From Sorangium cellulosum So0157-2 (lineage in GTDB: Bacteria; Myxococcota_A; Polyangia; Polyangiales; Polyangiaceae), in NCBI RefSeq assembly GCF_000418325.1, contig NC_021658.1, positions 10,244,001 to 10,308,000 on the forward strand: DNA of 64,000 nt. The letters are read 5' to 3'. The notes under the pieces were generated by a model, which saw only the letters and a list, made by a program, of their open reading frames with translations, was not told the origin of the DNA and made no database searches. Position numbers and translations under genes: made by a program. This document shows positions 26,140 to 35,616 of this stretch, piece after piece; the first letter of the stretch is position 1; each line of letters opens with the position of its first letter.

Positions 26140-26357
26140 GCGTTACGGCCCGTGGGGAAGTCTCGGTCACCCCCGGCGAGGTGCGGAGATCCTCGCGAGG
26201 AGCAGCGGTACGGATCGATGCAAGGACCGCGGAAGCCGAGTACCGCACCTCAGCCGGTGGGCGGGGCCTGGCCAGCCGGCGGCCTCCTCTCGACACGAGA
26301 CGGTATATCCGCTGGCCTCGCAGAGAGGCACGGCGATGGGGGTAGCAGGAGCGATGG
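26140..26357 (+). promoter_or_regulatory. Recurrent cassette leader, copy G
   Basis: Core at 26289: CTCGACACGAGACGGTATA, then TCCGCTGGCCTCGCAGAG and GCGATGGGGGTAGC. This is the most distant member in space, 13 kb from copy F and separated from it by the T6SS island. It is followed by the conserved GCGCCTGCGCGAGAC segment. TCGACA at 26290 is about 270 nt before ATG 26561. Confidence 0.6.
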
Positions 26358-26560
26358 CTAGGAACAGAGAAATGTCTCTGAGCGCCTGCGCGAGACAGCA
26401 CGTAGTCTACGCCGTTCTCGCCCGCCTCCCACCTCGATGGCAGCCAGCTCCCGCTGGTCTACCCGCGGCTCACCGTCGTACACAGCCCGAGCGGAGGCAG
26501 ACGAACGAGCCGTCGCTGAGCGGCTCGCTCAACCCGTCCATACGTGCTACGCCTGGCAAC

Positions 26561-27475
26561 ATGGATAACGCCGAGTCACTCTTTCGAAAGCTCGACCTCG
26601 CCTACGTGCAGCAGGAGATGATTGGAAATAAATTTGAGAACAACTGGCTTGAATGCAAAGAGAAGCAGAAACCCGAACAGGGGGCATTGGACCAGGGCGA
26701 CAAGTCAAATTTCGCCAAAGCATTATCAGGATTCGCCAACACGTCCGGAGGTGTTTTGATCTTCGGCTTGGAGGCACGAAAGGACAAGGACGACGTAGAT
26801 CAAATAACCGGACTCAAGCCCATCAAGGAGCTGCGAAAATTTGAATCCGCCTTGAGGGAGTTGGAGAGTCGAATCGTAGAACGACTTGTTCCTGGAGTGG
26901 AATACGTTCGGATCCCAACGACTGGAGATGAGGGACTAGTCGCCGTCTATGTCCCGCAGAGCGAACAGTTGCCTCATCGGAGCCAGATCGACAGCAAGTT
27001 CTACCTGCGCGCAGGCGGCGTATTCAGCGCCATGCCCGTCGGCCTAATCGAAGATCTTTTTGCGAGGCGGCTGCGCCCAGCACTGGAATTTATCGTTCGA
27101 CAGATTGGCAACGAACGACTTCTGGTCTCACTGGCAAATCGCGGAAAGGCAAGCGCAAAGAACCCGTACGTAATCTTTGGTCTACCTGACGGCATCAGCC
27201 ATAGCCGCTATGAGCTCAACGGCAATACGCCCCTGGATTCCTGGGCAACGGTCTATGACCACAAGGGCGAACGTGGAATCTACATGTCCTTTCGCAATGG
27301 CAATAACCTTATCGTCCATCCAGACTCGGAAGTCGCACTCCTTCAGCTACAGCATCCCCGTATTGAGAGACGCGGCTCGATGACAACGACGACAACATGG
27401 AGCTTTGCATATCACGTCTATGCTGAGAACATGCTTCCGGCCGAAGGAATCTTTTCAATAAAAATCGAGACCTGA
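26561..27475 (+). CDS. AlbA_2 (Schlafen-type, divergent AAA_4) domain protein
   Basis: 304 aa. The N-terminal AlbA_2 domain at about 20-165 has WLECKEKQKPE, the FAKALSGFANTSGGVLIFGLEA block and QIDSKFYLRAGG. The C-terminal part (170-304) is beta-rich with no recognised family. AlbA_2/SLFN-like domains are nucleic-acid-linked and occur in transcription regulators, RNase-type Schlafen proteins and many phage-defence genes. Lone gene behind leader G, AT-rich. A second, unrelated-looking AlbA_2 protein is at 52485-53672. Defence or nucleic-acid processing is inferred. Confidence 0.75.
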   Translation: MDNAESLFRKLDLAYVQQEMIGNKFENNWLECKEKQKPEQGALDQGDKSNFAKALSGFANTSGGVLIFGLEARKDKDDVDQITGLKPIKELRKFESALRELESRIVERLVPGVEYVRIPTTGDEGLVAVYVPQSEQLPHRSQIDSKFYLRAGGVFSAMPVGLIEDLFARRLRPALEFIVRQIGNERLLVSLANRGKASAKNPYVIFGLPDGISHSRYELNGNTPLDSWATVYDHKGERGIYMSFRNGNNLIVHPDSEVALLQLQHPRIERRGSMTTTTTWSFAYHVYAENMLPAEGIFSIKIET

Positions 27476-27872
27476 GAGGCGCGTTCGTCATCTCTCCACT
27501 CCATTTCCTACACTCCCCACCGGGCGCACACGAAACACAACGCGTCGGCCTAAGTTGCGTCAACAGGCCAAGGATCAATCCTCTTCACGAGACACGACTC
27601 TCGAACGGTCTTGTAGGAGTAGGCTACCGCTAGGACGGCAGGAAGCCGCCCTCCAAACACGACGATAGTCGCGCGTGTCCCATCGTGTGGTTCGGAGCGG
27701 CGCCGCTGGGTTCGCTCGCAATGCCTGGCGCGACGCAGAGCCCTCCGGCGCGCGTGATGGGCCTCGGCCAGCGTTCGCCATCCCTCGCGTTGCATGTGCT
27801 GCCGGTCGAGGATGTCGAGCCCGCTCAAGGCCCCGAGCGCCTGGAAGAAGTCCCCCCGGCCGCTCGTTCTGA
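27476..27872. other. Gene-poor scar region
   Basis: No confident gene. A minus-strand open frame (27550-27828) ends RATIVVFGGRLPAVLAVAYS... and could be the tail of a degraded protein, but it has no good start or known family. The segment joins the cargo gene to a prophage scrap. Confidence 0.3.
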
Positions 27873-28190
27873 GTTTCTACGCAGCGCAGGGGATCGAAGA
27901 CAGCATGCAGGTCGCCGAACGCATACACGTGGCTCATCAGCCCCGTCGTGACGACCTCCTACACGGCCCGGCCGTGGGAGTTCGTGCGGGTGAACGCGCA
28001 CGACCCGGTGACGATCCGCCTTCCGCCGGCCACGAGCAGCGCCGGCACCGAGGTCGTCATCAGGGAGATCGCGGGCGAGGAGGAGGCGATCGCGATCTTC
28101 ACGAGCACGGGCCAGCAGATCGCACGGAACGGGTACCCCAACGGGACGATCCGGCTGCTCTGCGACGGCACGACGTGGATCGTGCTGTGA
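27873..28190 (+). pseudogene. Phage-type structural protein, copy 2, fused to another phage scrap
   Basis: 27873-27925 encodes FYAAQGIEDSMQVAER, closely similar to LYAAQALQDSMLIAER at about 55410-55464. At 27927 it switches to the 3' part of the gene seen at 7829 (TWLISPVV, TSYTARPWEFVRVNAHDPVT) and reads through to TGA 28190. This copy lacks the nonsense codon of copy 1 but lacks the first about 50 codons. The two scraps are joined out of frame, so no functional product is expected. Prophage-derived mosaic. Confidence 0.6.
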
Positions 28191-28371
28191 CGGGCCCAGC
28201 AGCGAGGGACGGTGAGGCGCAGGTGAACCCAGGGGCGGCTCGCTGCGATCGGTGGCCCCGATGACCATCATATAATCCGAGGGAAGAATGCATAGAAACG
28301 CGGCCCCGCAGTGCCTACCCTGACCCTGGCGCTGCGACGGACAGCGCCGAACGACTCTCAACTGCACGCAT

Positions 28372-29709
28372 TCACGTATCATCGACGCAAAAATTCCCAT
28401 CAGAGGACACGTGCCCAACAAGACAGCGGACTCCAGCGATCCCGGAGCGCCGAACAACCGCGAGCACCTGTGGAGCGATATGCCTCGCGGCCGCCATACC
28501 TCTAGCAACAACGACCAACAACACCTGAGCCTCCGGCTGCTTCCTCAAAAATTGACGCACATGTTCCAACAGGTCACGGACGGCCCAATCAACAGCATTG
28601 ATTTTGTCAAAATATCTAACAACTAACCACTCCACAGACCCATTGCAAACAAAACGAGGACCGCCATGATCACCAAACAGAACCGTAGCCCCAGGCTGAC
28701 CCCGAAGCCAACTTATCACGGCGCGCTCCGCTTTCATGGCAGACGCCACTCCGCCTGTGACAAAGGCATCCCGAAATGGAGTTGACGACGTTTCAGACGA
28801 TACCTGAACCTCTTCTCGTCTTACCTCCTCTCGCTTCACCTCACTCACAACATCATCACTCGCACCATACAGGGCCATAAGACGCGAGAGCTCCGCAACA
28901 TGAAACGTTCCACCTCCAGACAGACGACGAAACTCGTCAACCAACTCATACCTGGGATACAATGCCCTTCCGTCGCTTCTGTGCCACCAATCAGATTTCT
29001 TGTCATGAGACACAAATAAAACATTCTTACTGCGAGATTTGGCCAATCGCAATATTGTATGCCAAATTAGTAGGTCACCAGCATTGTTGTCTTCCTTGGC
29101 AGCATCTTTGTATCCCGGTGGAATTTTATGCTGCTGCCGATATGCAAGATCTTGCGCCAGCTCTCCTGCATCGAACTCAGGATCATAAACAACATCGCCA
29201 ACAAATAGCTCAGCATACATCTGGCTAACCGGGTCATTCCAGTTCCATTCAGAAACCAAATCCAATACGCGGTCAACGGCATCCTTATAACTGCGCAATA
29301 GCCTGTCGATCTCTACTTCCAGCTTACCGAGCTCAGTATACGCAGGAAGTCCTTCAAGCAGGGGATACGTTCCCTTCTGCAACTGAGAAAAATTTCTCTT
29401 CTGCGACAAGCTCTTGTACAGGTCCACCAGTTTACTGGCTCTGTTTCTTGCAAACTCGCGTGCAACGTGCCCTGGCACGATCAGACGCTTCTGCTTCGCC
29501 AGCTTCTGGTACGTTCGCCGCAACTGCTCAAGGCTGTCCTTGCCCACGTCGAAAGGCACTAGAAGCACATTTGTGTCCAGCACGACGCAGCAATCGTCTT
29601 TGATGGCATCCAATGCCAGCTGTCGACCACTGAATATCGCCTGTGCGTCCGGATAGACAGTCCTTGCAGCGACGTCGGCTGTGGGCCCTTGTTCATCCTT
29701 TTTGCTCAC
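28372..29709 (-). CDS. PIN-like domain protein (PIN_8/DUF4935 type)
   Basis: 445 aa. The N-terminal PIN-like nuclease domain spans about residues 38-235: Asp45 in VVLDTNVLLVPF, Glu85 in PGHVAREFARNR, an acidic AGDLLIWHTIL, and Asp in LFVSHDKKSDWW. These match the acidic metal-binding set of PIN RNases. The C-terminal about 140 residues (after the EVKREEVRREEVQV linker) form a separate unknown domain. PIN_8 proteins are often stand-alone defence or toxin-type RNases. AT-rich single gene, no antitoxin beside it and no copy of the leader upstream. Confidence 0.78.
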   Translation of the reverse strand: MSKKDEQGPTADVAARTVYPDAQAIFSGRQLALDAIKDDCCVVLDTNVLLVPFDVGKDSLEQLRRTYQKLAKQKRLIVPGHVAREFARNRASKLVDLYKSLSQKRNFSQLQKGTYPLLEGLPAYTELGKLEVEIDRLLRSYKDAVDRVLDLVSEWNWNDPVSQMYAELFVGDVVYDPEFDAGELAQDLAYRQQHKIPPGYKDAAKEDNNAGDLLIWHTILRLAKSRSKNVLFVSHDKKSDWWHRSDGRALYPRYELVDEFRRLSGGGTFHVAELSRLMALYGASDDVVSEVKREEVRREEVQVSSETSSTPFRDAFVTGGVASAMKAERAVISWLRGQPGATVLFGDHGGPRFVCNGSVEWLVVRYFDKINAVDWAVRDLLEHVRQFLRKQPEAQVLLVVVARGMAAARHIAPQVLAVVRRSGIAGVRCLVGHVSSDGNFCVDDT

Positions 29710-29877
29710 GGCGAATCCTTCGTGTTGGCTGCGTTTTGGCGGCGGGATTGCGGCTCTGACTGGCTCGAGATCTCGGGCATCCGTTAGGAGGTGGTGGGAG
29801 CCAGCTGAGCCATGATATAACCGAAGATCGCGGCTCGGTGTACCTCGTAACCCAGCTCGGCCACATGTGCGCGGATC

Positions 29878-31422
29878 CTATTCAGGGAAGCGAAGCGTCT
29901 CGACGGCGATGCCGTCCTCCCCGTGGGTCTCTTCGCCGGACCAGTCCCAGCTCGTTCCACCTTTGCCCGGCGGTCCAAGCTCGTACGTGACGCCCTCCAG
30001 CGTGAGCTGGTCCTCGTCGAGGTAGGCGATGCCGATCGAGTCGCCGCCGCGCCCGGGACCGCCGTACCCGCCGTCGCCCCCTCGGCCGCCGTTGCCCCCG
30101 CCACAGGACCACGTGCCGTCCCCCACGGCCCCGCCCGGAGCGCCTCGGCCGCCCTCGCCACCTTCCTCGGGCGGCCCGCCGTCCCCCCCCTGCCCGGCGT
30201 CGCTTGTCTTGATCAGGCTGTTACGGACCGTCAGCTTGGCGTGAAGCGCGACGATGCCGATGCTCGGCTGGGCGTTCCCGCCCCCTCGGCCCCCTCGGCC
30301 ACCGCAGCCCCCTGCGCCGCCCGAGCCGCCGCCGGCGCCTCCCCTGGAGGCCACGCCGCACACGGCGAGCCCGCCGCGACGCCCGCCGCCCCCGCCGCCG
30401 CCCTGGCCCGGCGTACCGGGGCTGCCAGCGGCGGCCCAGTCGCCCTCCCATCCTGTCTCGGTGATCCGCCCGATGCCCTCGCCAGGCACGCCGACGCTGC
30501 CCCACATGCCGGAGATCCCGGGGAAACCGGAATCGCAACCACCGTCTGCCCGGTTGCCACGTCCTCCTTGTCCACTGTGATCGGGGTTGGGCGTGGGTAC
30601 GGGATCGCCGTCCTCCCCGTCTCCAGCGCCCTCGGCGAGCCCGTCGCCTCCCTTGCCACCGCTGCTCGGGATCCCGCCCTCGCAGGGGTTCACGACCGCA
30701 GGCCCGCCGGCCACGGTGGCTGCCGAGCACGCATCCCCGCCGTACATGCCGTGCGCCCCGTCAGGCGCGTGATTCAGCCCGGACCACTCCTCGCCATCGG
30801 GGCCCCCCAACCCGTAGGATGCGCGAAGCTTGCCGTCGACGAACTCCACAGCGGTGCCTGACCGAACAAGCATCGCGATGTGCATTGGGCCGAGAACGCT
30901 CACGCGTTCGATCGTCGAGATGCCATCCGCGGCTCCGGTGTCGCCCGTGCTCGCCGGTTCGATGGTCAGCGCGATGAGCTTACCATAGCGGGGACCGATC
31001 TTGGTCGTGTCGCCTGGCAGGCGTTCCCATTCGAGGGGTTGGAACCCTCCGTAGATATCCACACCGGAGGGCAGTGTGATGGAATCCGCGTAGGTGTCGC
31101 TGATGACGAAGACTCGACCGCGCCCGGTGCGTGCGAGCTCGATCCCACGCTGCAGCGATAGCACCGGCCTGTCCTTCGTACCTGGGTTCGCGTCGTCGCC
31201 GCCGAAGAACAGCCCATTCACGAACACGCCGCAGCCATCGATCACCTGAGCCTTGGCAAGCTGCTCCAGGCATACCGACTCCGGGACCGCATCGCCGCCG
31301 CACGACGAGGGATCGCCGCACGGCGCCCCGCTGTCAGGGTCGGTCACCCCCGGCGCGGTGCCGCAACCGGCCACGGCGAGCGGAAAAGCAAGGAGCAGGG
31401 CGATCGTGCATCTTGATATCAT
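29878..31422 (-). CDS. Glycine-rich lipoprotein, beta-helix type (1)
   Basis: 514 aa from ATG 31422, preferred because GAGGA is seven bases upstream and the signal MISRCTIALLLAFPLAVAGC begins there. After the lipobox comes CGVFVNGLFFGGDDANPGTKDRPV, the DUF1565-type start of a right-handed beta-helix (LPSGVDIYGGF, AMLVRSGTAVEF). The second half is a long Gly-rich tract (GQGGGGGGGRRGG and similar) broken by SIGIVALHAKLTVRNSLI and SIGIAYLDEDQLTLEGV strands. Such lipoproteins are typical of Polyangia; a surface or matrix role is inferred. A paralogue lies directly upstream. Confidence 0.75.
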   Translation of the reverse strand: MISRCTIALLLAFPLAVAGCGTAPGVTDPDSGAPCGDPSSCGGDAVPESVCLEQLAKAQVIDGCGVFVNGLFFGGDDANPGTKDRPVLSLQRGIELARTGRGRVFVISDTYADSITLPSGVDIYGGFQPLEWERLPGDTTKIGPRYGKLIALTIEPASTGDTGAADGISTIERVSVLGPMHIAMLVRSGTAVEFVDGKLRASYGLGGPDGEEWSGLNHAPDGAHGMYGGDACSAATVAGGPAVVNPCEGGIPSSGGKGGDGLAEGAGDGEDGDPVPTPNPDHSGQGGRGNRADGGCDSGFPGISGMWGSVGVPGEGIGRITETGWEGDWAAAGSPGTPGQGGGGGGGRRGGLAVCGVASRGGAGGGSGGAGGCGGRGGRGGGNAQPSIGIVALHAKLTVRNSLIKTSDAGQGGDGGPPEEGGEGGRGAPGGAVGDGTWSCGGGNGGRGGDGGYGGPGRGGDSIGIAYLDEDQLTLEGVTYELGPPGKGGTSWDWSGEETHGEDGIAVETLRFPE

Positions 31423-31457
31423 CAGCATTCCTCGACGGCAGCGCCGCGGTGAGCGGC

Positions 31458-33083
31458 TCAACGGGGCGGCTCGTTTGTTGCACCAAAACGATAGAGTTGA
31501 CCCGATGGGCCGCTCGCACCTTTGCCCACCTCATCGTTGACATCGGCGTTTCCTGCGGAGCCGCCATCTCCGGGTTGCGCGGCTTCGATGGTCGTGCCGG
31601 GCCTGATGGCCATGTTGGGGACCACGTACGCGATGCCGACGGAAGCGCCCCCGAGCCCGCCACCGGCATCTCCGCCGCGGCCGCCATTGCCTCCAGCGCC
31701 TCCGCGACACCCCTCCCAGATCGTGGTGCCAGGATAGCCGTACCCACCGCGAGCGCCGACTCGACCAATGCCGCCAAGTTGGCCCGTTCCGCCGACCCCG
31801 CCCTTGCCGCCGTTCCCCGCCAGAACCAGCGTCGCATCGAGTTCTATCTCGGAGTCCTCCAGTGCAACGATGGCGATGCTCGCGCCGCCATAGCCGCCGC
31901 CCCTGCCTCCCTTGCCGCCGCAGCCCCCGCTTCCCCCCGAGCCTCCGGCCGCGCCACGTTGGGGGCGACCTGCCGGGCACGCAACCATGGATCCGCGCGA
32001 CTTGCTGCCGCCTCCGCCGCCCCCTCCTTGCCCGACGCCGCCCCTCTTCCCGTCCTCCCCTCGAGCACCCATCCACCCGTCGATGGTGAGGTAGCCTTCG
32101 CCTGCCGCACCGCCAGCGCGACCGCTGTTGGCACCGTCCGCGCCGTTGGTTCCAGCCAAGCAAGGCGCGCTGCTCGCCCCCGTCCCCGCACGGCCCTTGC
32201 CGTCTGGATTTTCCGCGGGCTGCGGCTGTCCTGGCGTGCCATCGCCGCCGACGTCGAGCCCGCCATCGCCGCCGTATCCGCCCGTCGACTCGATCCCATC
32301 GTCGCACACGGTCACGACCGGCAGGGCGCCCACGGCGGCGTCCGCGGTACAGGCGTTCGCGCCGTCGTTGCCCACCATGCCGTCCGTGGCCCGGATGCTG
32401 GGCGCGTCCTCCCCCGCCTCGCCGTCCTTGCCGTTGCCCGCGACGATCGCGCTCTCCCGCACGGTCGCCCTGGCCCCAGGGCTCAAGATCATCGCGATCG
32501 ACGACTTGCCATCGCTCGCGGAGCCGGCGGCCGCCACGGCGCGCACGCCGAAGATCGTTGACATCGCGTCCTGCCCCACGTCGATCACCCGCAGCGGGAT
32601 CCCGAGCGGAGGAGCGATGGTCGTCGGGTGATTCGGGCCGTCGAACGACGACCCATACGACCAATCGCCGCCGACCTCACAACCACGGCCGCCCCAGAGG
32701 TCCACCCCCGAAGGCAGCGAGATCGCCTCCTCGAACGTCTCGCCGCACGCGTACACGCGCCGGGTCGCCGCCTGGCCGTCGCCTCGTCCGCTCGAGGCGA
32801 GCCCGACCGCATATTGCAGGGTCTTCACGGGCGCGGCCCGCGTTCCAGGGCTCTTGTCGTCGCCATGCCCGCTGACGAACACCCCGCATTCATCCAGGGC
32901 CGGCGCCGTCGCTGGATCCCCGTCACAGGGCGATGGCTGGGGAGAAGGACTCTCGCACAGGAAGACTTCAGCGCAGTTCTCGGAATAGCACCCCGATGTG
33001 CCGCTGGCGCCGCCCAAGCCGAGCGCGACGGGCGCGAGGGAGCCAAGGAACTTTCGAAGTCTACAGTTCAATATGCAACGCAT
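31458..33083 (-). CDS. Glycine-rich lipoprotein, beta-helix type (2)
   Basis: 541 aa, paralogue of the downstream gene: signal peptide, lipobox-like GTSGC, then ECGVFVSGHGDDKSPGTRAAP (DUF1565-like), LPSGVDLWGGRGCE, and a Gly-rich second half with SIAIVALEDSEIELDATLVL and SVGIAYVVPNMAI strands. Frequent DGxxG and GGxGG spacing. Located 15 bp after the PEGA gene and about 35 bp before its paralogue; the three probably form one operon. Tandem duplication is likely. Confidence 0.75.
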   Translation of the reverse strand: MRCILNCRLRKFLGSLAPVALGLGGASGTSGCYSENCAEVFLCESPSPQPSPCDGDPATAPALDECGVFVSGHGDDKSPGTRAAPVKTLQYAVGLASSGRGDGQAATRRVYACGETFEEAISLPSGVDLWGGRGCEVGGDWSYGSSFDGPNHPTTIAPPLGIPLRVIDVGQDAMSTIFGVRAVAAAGSASDGKSSIAMILSPGARATVRESAIVAGNGKDGEAGEDAPSIRATDGMVGNDGANACTADAAVGALPVVTVCDDGIESTGGYGGDGGLDVGGDGTPGQPQPAENPDGKGRAGTGASSAPCLAGTNGADGANSGRAGGAAGEGYLTIDGWMGARGEDGKRGGVGQGGGGGGGSKSRGSMVACPAGRPQRGAAGGSGGSGGCGGKGGRGGGYGGASIAIVALEDSEIELDATLVLAGNGGKGGVGGTGQLGGIGRVGARGGYGYPGTTIWEGCRGGAGGNGGRGGDAGGGLGGASVGIAYVVPNMAIRPGTTIEAAQPGDGGSAGNADVNDEVGKGASGPSGQLYRFGATNEPPR

Positions 33084-33098
33084 GAGCCTGCTCGCGCC

Positions 33099-34208
33099 TC
33101 ACCATACTCCTTCGAGGAGCACTCCCGCCCGTTCGCTGGTTGTCACTGGTACGATGCGGAGGCGCTCGGCTGGTGGCGCTTGCCCCACGACCGCGACCTC
33201 GGTGAGAAAGGAGACTGCCGTCGCGAGTCCGAACGCGGCGCTCGTCGCCAGCGACACCTTGCCAAGGGTGGCGAACAAGTTCCGCTCCTCGACCTGGCCA
33301 TGAATGTCGGCGCACACCGTCGGCGCGCTCGCGTCGCGGCATGCGTCAGACGCCCAGCCCTGCTCGCGACGCACGATATTGGCCTCGCGCAGATTGCTGT
33401 GCACCACGTGAGCGCGCAGGAGAAAAACTGCGCCGGCCGCTGCTGTCGCCGTCGTGAGCGCGACGCCGCCAATCCGCAACTTCCCTGGCCAGGATGCCGA
33501 TGGCGCTGGCGCCGGCGCGAGGTTCCTCGCCGCCTGCGCGTCTGTAGAAGCTTGTTTTGCAGGGCCTGCTGGCGCTTCGTCGCCCGCGCTGGCCACCGCG
33601 CGCGGCAACTGTATCGTCATGGTCGTCTCCGTCTCCGCCCGCGCGTCCAGCGACTGGAATGCTTCCTCTCGGCCCCGCGCCCGAGCCCGGACCATGTGCT
33701 TTCCAGGCTCGAAGTACAGTGTGTAGGTCCGTCTGGGTCCGTCGATGAGCTTGCCATCGATGAGCACCTCGGCATCCGGCGGATCTACCGACAGATAGAG
33801 CGTCGCGACGAACGACGCTGCCTTGGCCAGTCCTTCTCCAAATCTCTTTTGCTGAGCAGGAGAAAGCGCCTTACGCCGCTCAAGGCTCCAAGCCAGGTGC
33901 TCAGCCGCATCCCGGTACCTGCGCAGCGCGAGCTCACAGAGGCCCAGCTCTCCGGCGATCTCGGCAGATTCTCTCTCTGTGCCAGATGCCGAGTCGGTCG
34001 CCTCGAAGGCCGCCTTATAGGCAGCGTGTGCCTCGGTCCACTGTCCCGATGCCTGAGCTCGCCGAGCGCGGCGAAGATGATCCTTTACCGCCGAACCGTC
34101 GGCTCGTCCGGGTGCCGGATTGCGGTCCTCCCCACGGACTGGATGCGTGATGCTGGTCGTGACGCCAAGCATCAGGCATATCCACAGCGATTGCGCAGCG
34201 AAACGCAT
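33099..34208 (-). CDS. TPR/PEGA-domain membrane protein
   Basis: 369 aa from ATG 34208. Signal peptide (MRFAAQSLWICLMLGVTTS), a TPR-like helical part (residues 35-130; ARRAQASGQWTEAHAAYKAAF, ELGLCELALRRYRDAAEHLA), then a PEGA-like beta domain at about 140-205 (LYLSVDPPDAEVLIDG, YFEPGKHMVRARARG). Ala/Pro linker and two C-terminal hydrophobic segments (IGGVALTTATAAAGAVFLL, SLATSAAFGLATAVSFL). This architecture recurs in myxobacterial envelope operons. First gene of the set with the two Gly-rich lipoproteins. Confidence 0.75.
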   Translation of the reverse strand: MRFAAQSLWICLMLGVTTSITHPVRGEDRNPAPGRADGSAVKDHLRRARRAQASGQWTEAHAAYKAAFEATDSASGTERESAEIAGELGLCELALRRYRDAAEHLAWSLERRKALSPAQQKRFGEGLAKAASFVATLYLSVDPPDAEVLIDGKLIDGPRRTYTLYFEPGKHMVRARARGREEAFQSLDARAETETTMTIQLPRAVASAGDEAPAGPAKQASTDAQAARNLAPAPAPSASWPGKLRIGGVALTTATAAAGAVFLLRAHVVHSNLREANIVRREQGWASDACRDASAPTVCADIHGQVEERNLFATLGKVSLATSAAFGLATAVSFLTEVAVVGQAPPAERLRIVPVTTSERAGVLLEGVW

Positions 34209-34430
34209 GGGTGGACGGTACTTACGCCAGCCGTACGGCGTCAACCGCGATGAAGATGTCATGAAGTGAACGGTTGGACGATAAAATCCCGCCCGCTGGC
34301 GGAATGCGGCCACCGATGCCCACGCAACCATGTGGTCCATTATACTACATGTCGCATGTTAAGCTGCCCACGCTCGTGCCGTCCTGCATTTTCTTGAAGC
34401 CCTCCGGGCGGCTCGGGTGTTCTACCGGTT

Positions 34431-35498
34431 ATGGGCGAGCCAGCCAGCACTCCCACCAGCTTCGAGTTTTTCCGGCGCCTCGCCAGGCGTTTCGGTGTCC
34501 CTGCGCGACACGCAGACGACATCGCGCAGGAGGCCTTGCTGCGGGGACTGGAAGCGGACCAGCGGGTCGAGCTCGGGGGGGCCCGGGCGCCGTACGGTGC
34601 GACCATCGTCCTGAACCAGGCGCGGAACCACGTCCGGAACGCACGCCGTCGGGGGGAGGTGCTGACGGCGTTCGACGATCACGAGCTTCAGGCGGAGTGC
34701 CCGACCCCGGAAGAGATGCTCCGCAGGCAGCAGCGGGAGGCGCTCATCCGCGACCTGATCAACCAGGTTGACCCCAAGTACCGCAACGTCTTGATCAAGC
34801 ACGACATCGAGGAGATGTCGCTCGCCGAGATCGCCTCCGAGCTGGGGCTGAATCCGAAGACGGTGAGGACGCAATACCGCCGAGCGCGCCAGGACCTGAA
34901 GGCGGCCATGGAACGCTGCAAGGCGCGGCAACGCTGGCGCGGGTGGGACGACGTGGCATGCGTCCCCTTCGCCATCGATCTACGCGGCCGCGAGGGGTGG
35001 CTGAGCAAGTTGGGCGGCTTCGGCTTCAGGATCCTGATCCAGGGAGCGGTCGTCGTGCTGACCGGCGCCGTCGTCGCGACGTTGCCGGACTCGATCAGCC
35101 CGGGATCGTGGTTGCGTCCGGCGGCGGTGCCCGCCCCTGCGGCGCAGGAGATCGCGCAGCCGCCGGTCCAACGCCACGTGCAGGCGACGGCCACGACGGC
35201 AGTCCAGGAGATCGCGCAGCCGGTGCAGGACGTGGACGCACGCGCGGGGGCCGTAAGCAGCCGCGCGCCTGCGTCGTCAGGCACGCCGGCTCGTCGTACC
35301 TCGTTCGCCGTCGGCGCCGTGCTCCCAGCCGTCAGCGAGCGCGAGCGGAGCCTCATCGACCAGGCCCGAAGGGCGATCGAGGCCCATAGCGCGATCGCAG
35401 ATGCCGAGGCGCGCCAGTTGCTTGAGACGCATGCGCGGGATTTCCCGCAAGGGCAGCTCGCCGCGGAGCGTGAAGCGCTCCTGACGCAAATTCGCTGA
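34431..35498 (+). CDS. ECF-like sigma factor with membrane-spanning C-terminal extension
   Basis: 355 aa. Region 2 at about 10-75 (RHADDIAQEALLRGLEAD, LNQARNHVRNARRR), region 4 at about 105-160 (KYRNVLIKHDIEEMSLAEIASELGLNPKTVRTQYRRARQDL). Then come a transmembrane helix at about 198-218 (FRILIQGAVVVLTGAVVATL), an Ala/Gln-rich repeat linker with AQEIAQPPVQ / VQEIAQPVQD, and a C-terminal helical tail with RSLIDQARRAIEAH (YfgC/TPR-like start). The fused membrane segment would tether the sigma factor and could replace a separate anti-sigma factor. Region 1 is absent, as in ECFs. Confidence 0.8.
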   Translation: MGEPASTPTSFEFFRRLARRFGVPARHADDIAQEALLRGLEADQRVELGGARAPYGATIVLNQARNHVRNARRRGEVLTAFDDHELQAECPTPEEMLRRQQREALIRDLINQVDPKYRNVLIKHDIEEMSLAEIASELGLNPKTVRTQYRRARQDLKAAMERCKARQRWRGWDDVACVPFAIDLRGREGWLSKLGGFGFRILIQGAVVVLTGAVVATLPDSISPGSWLRPAAVPAPAAQEIAQPPVQRHVQATATTAVQEIAQPVQDVDARAGAVSSRAPASSGTPARRTSFAVGAVLPAVSERERSLIDQARRAIEAHSAIADAEARQLLETHARDFPQGQLAAEREALLTQIR

Positions 35499-35616
35499 AG
35501 CATCGGCTGTCCAACGACAGCTAGCAGGCGGCGATGTTGGTGGTGTCTTCGGACAGCACAAGGCCGAGATCCGACTTGCGACGAACAATAACGATCATGT
35601 CAAGGAGGCGAATCCC

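Noticed and set aside
29923..32631. Long plus-strand Pro/Ala-rich ORFs opposite the Gly-rich lipoproteins
   Set aside because: Antisense of Gly codons gives Pro/Ala. The minus-strand frames have signal peptides and lipoboxes.
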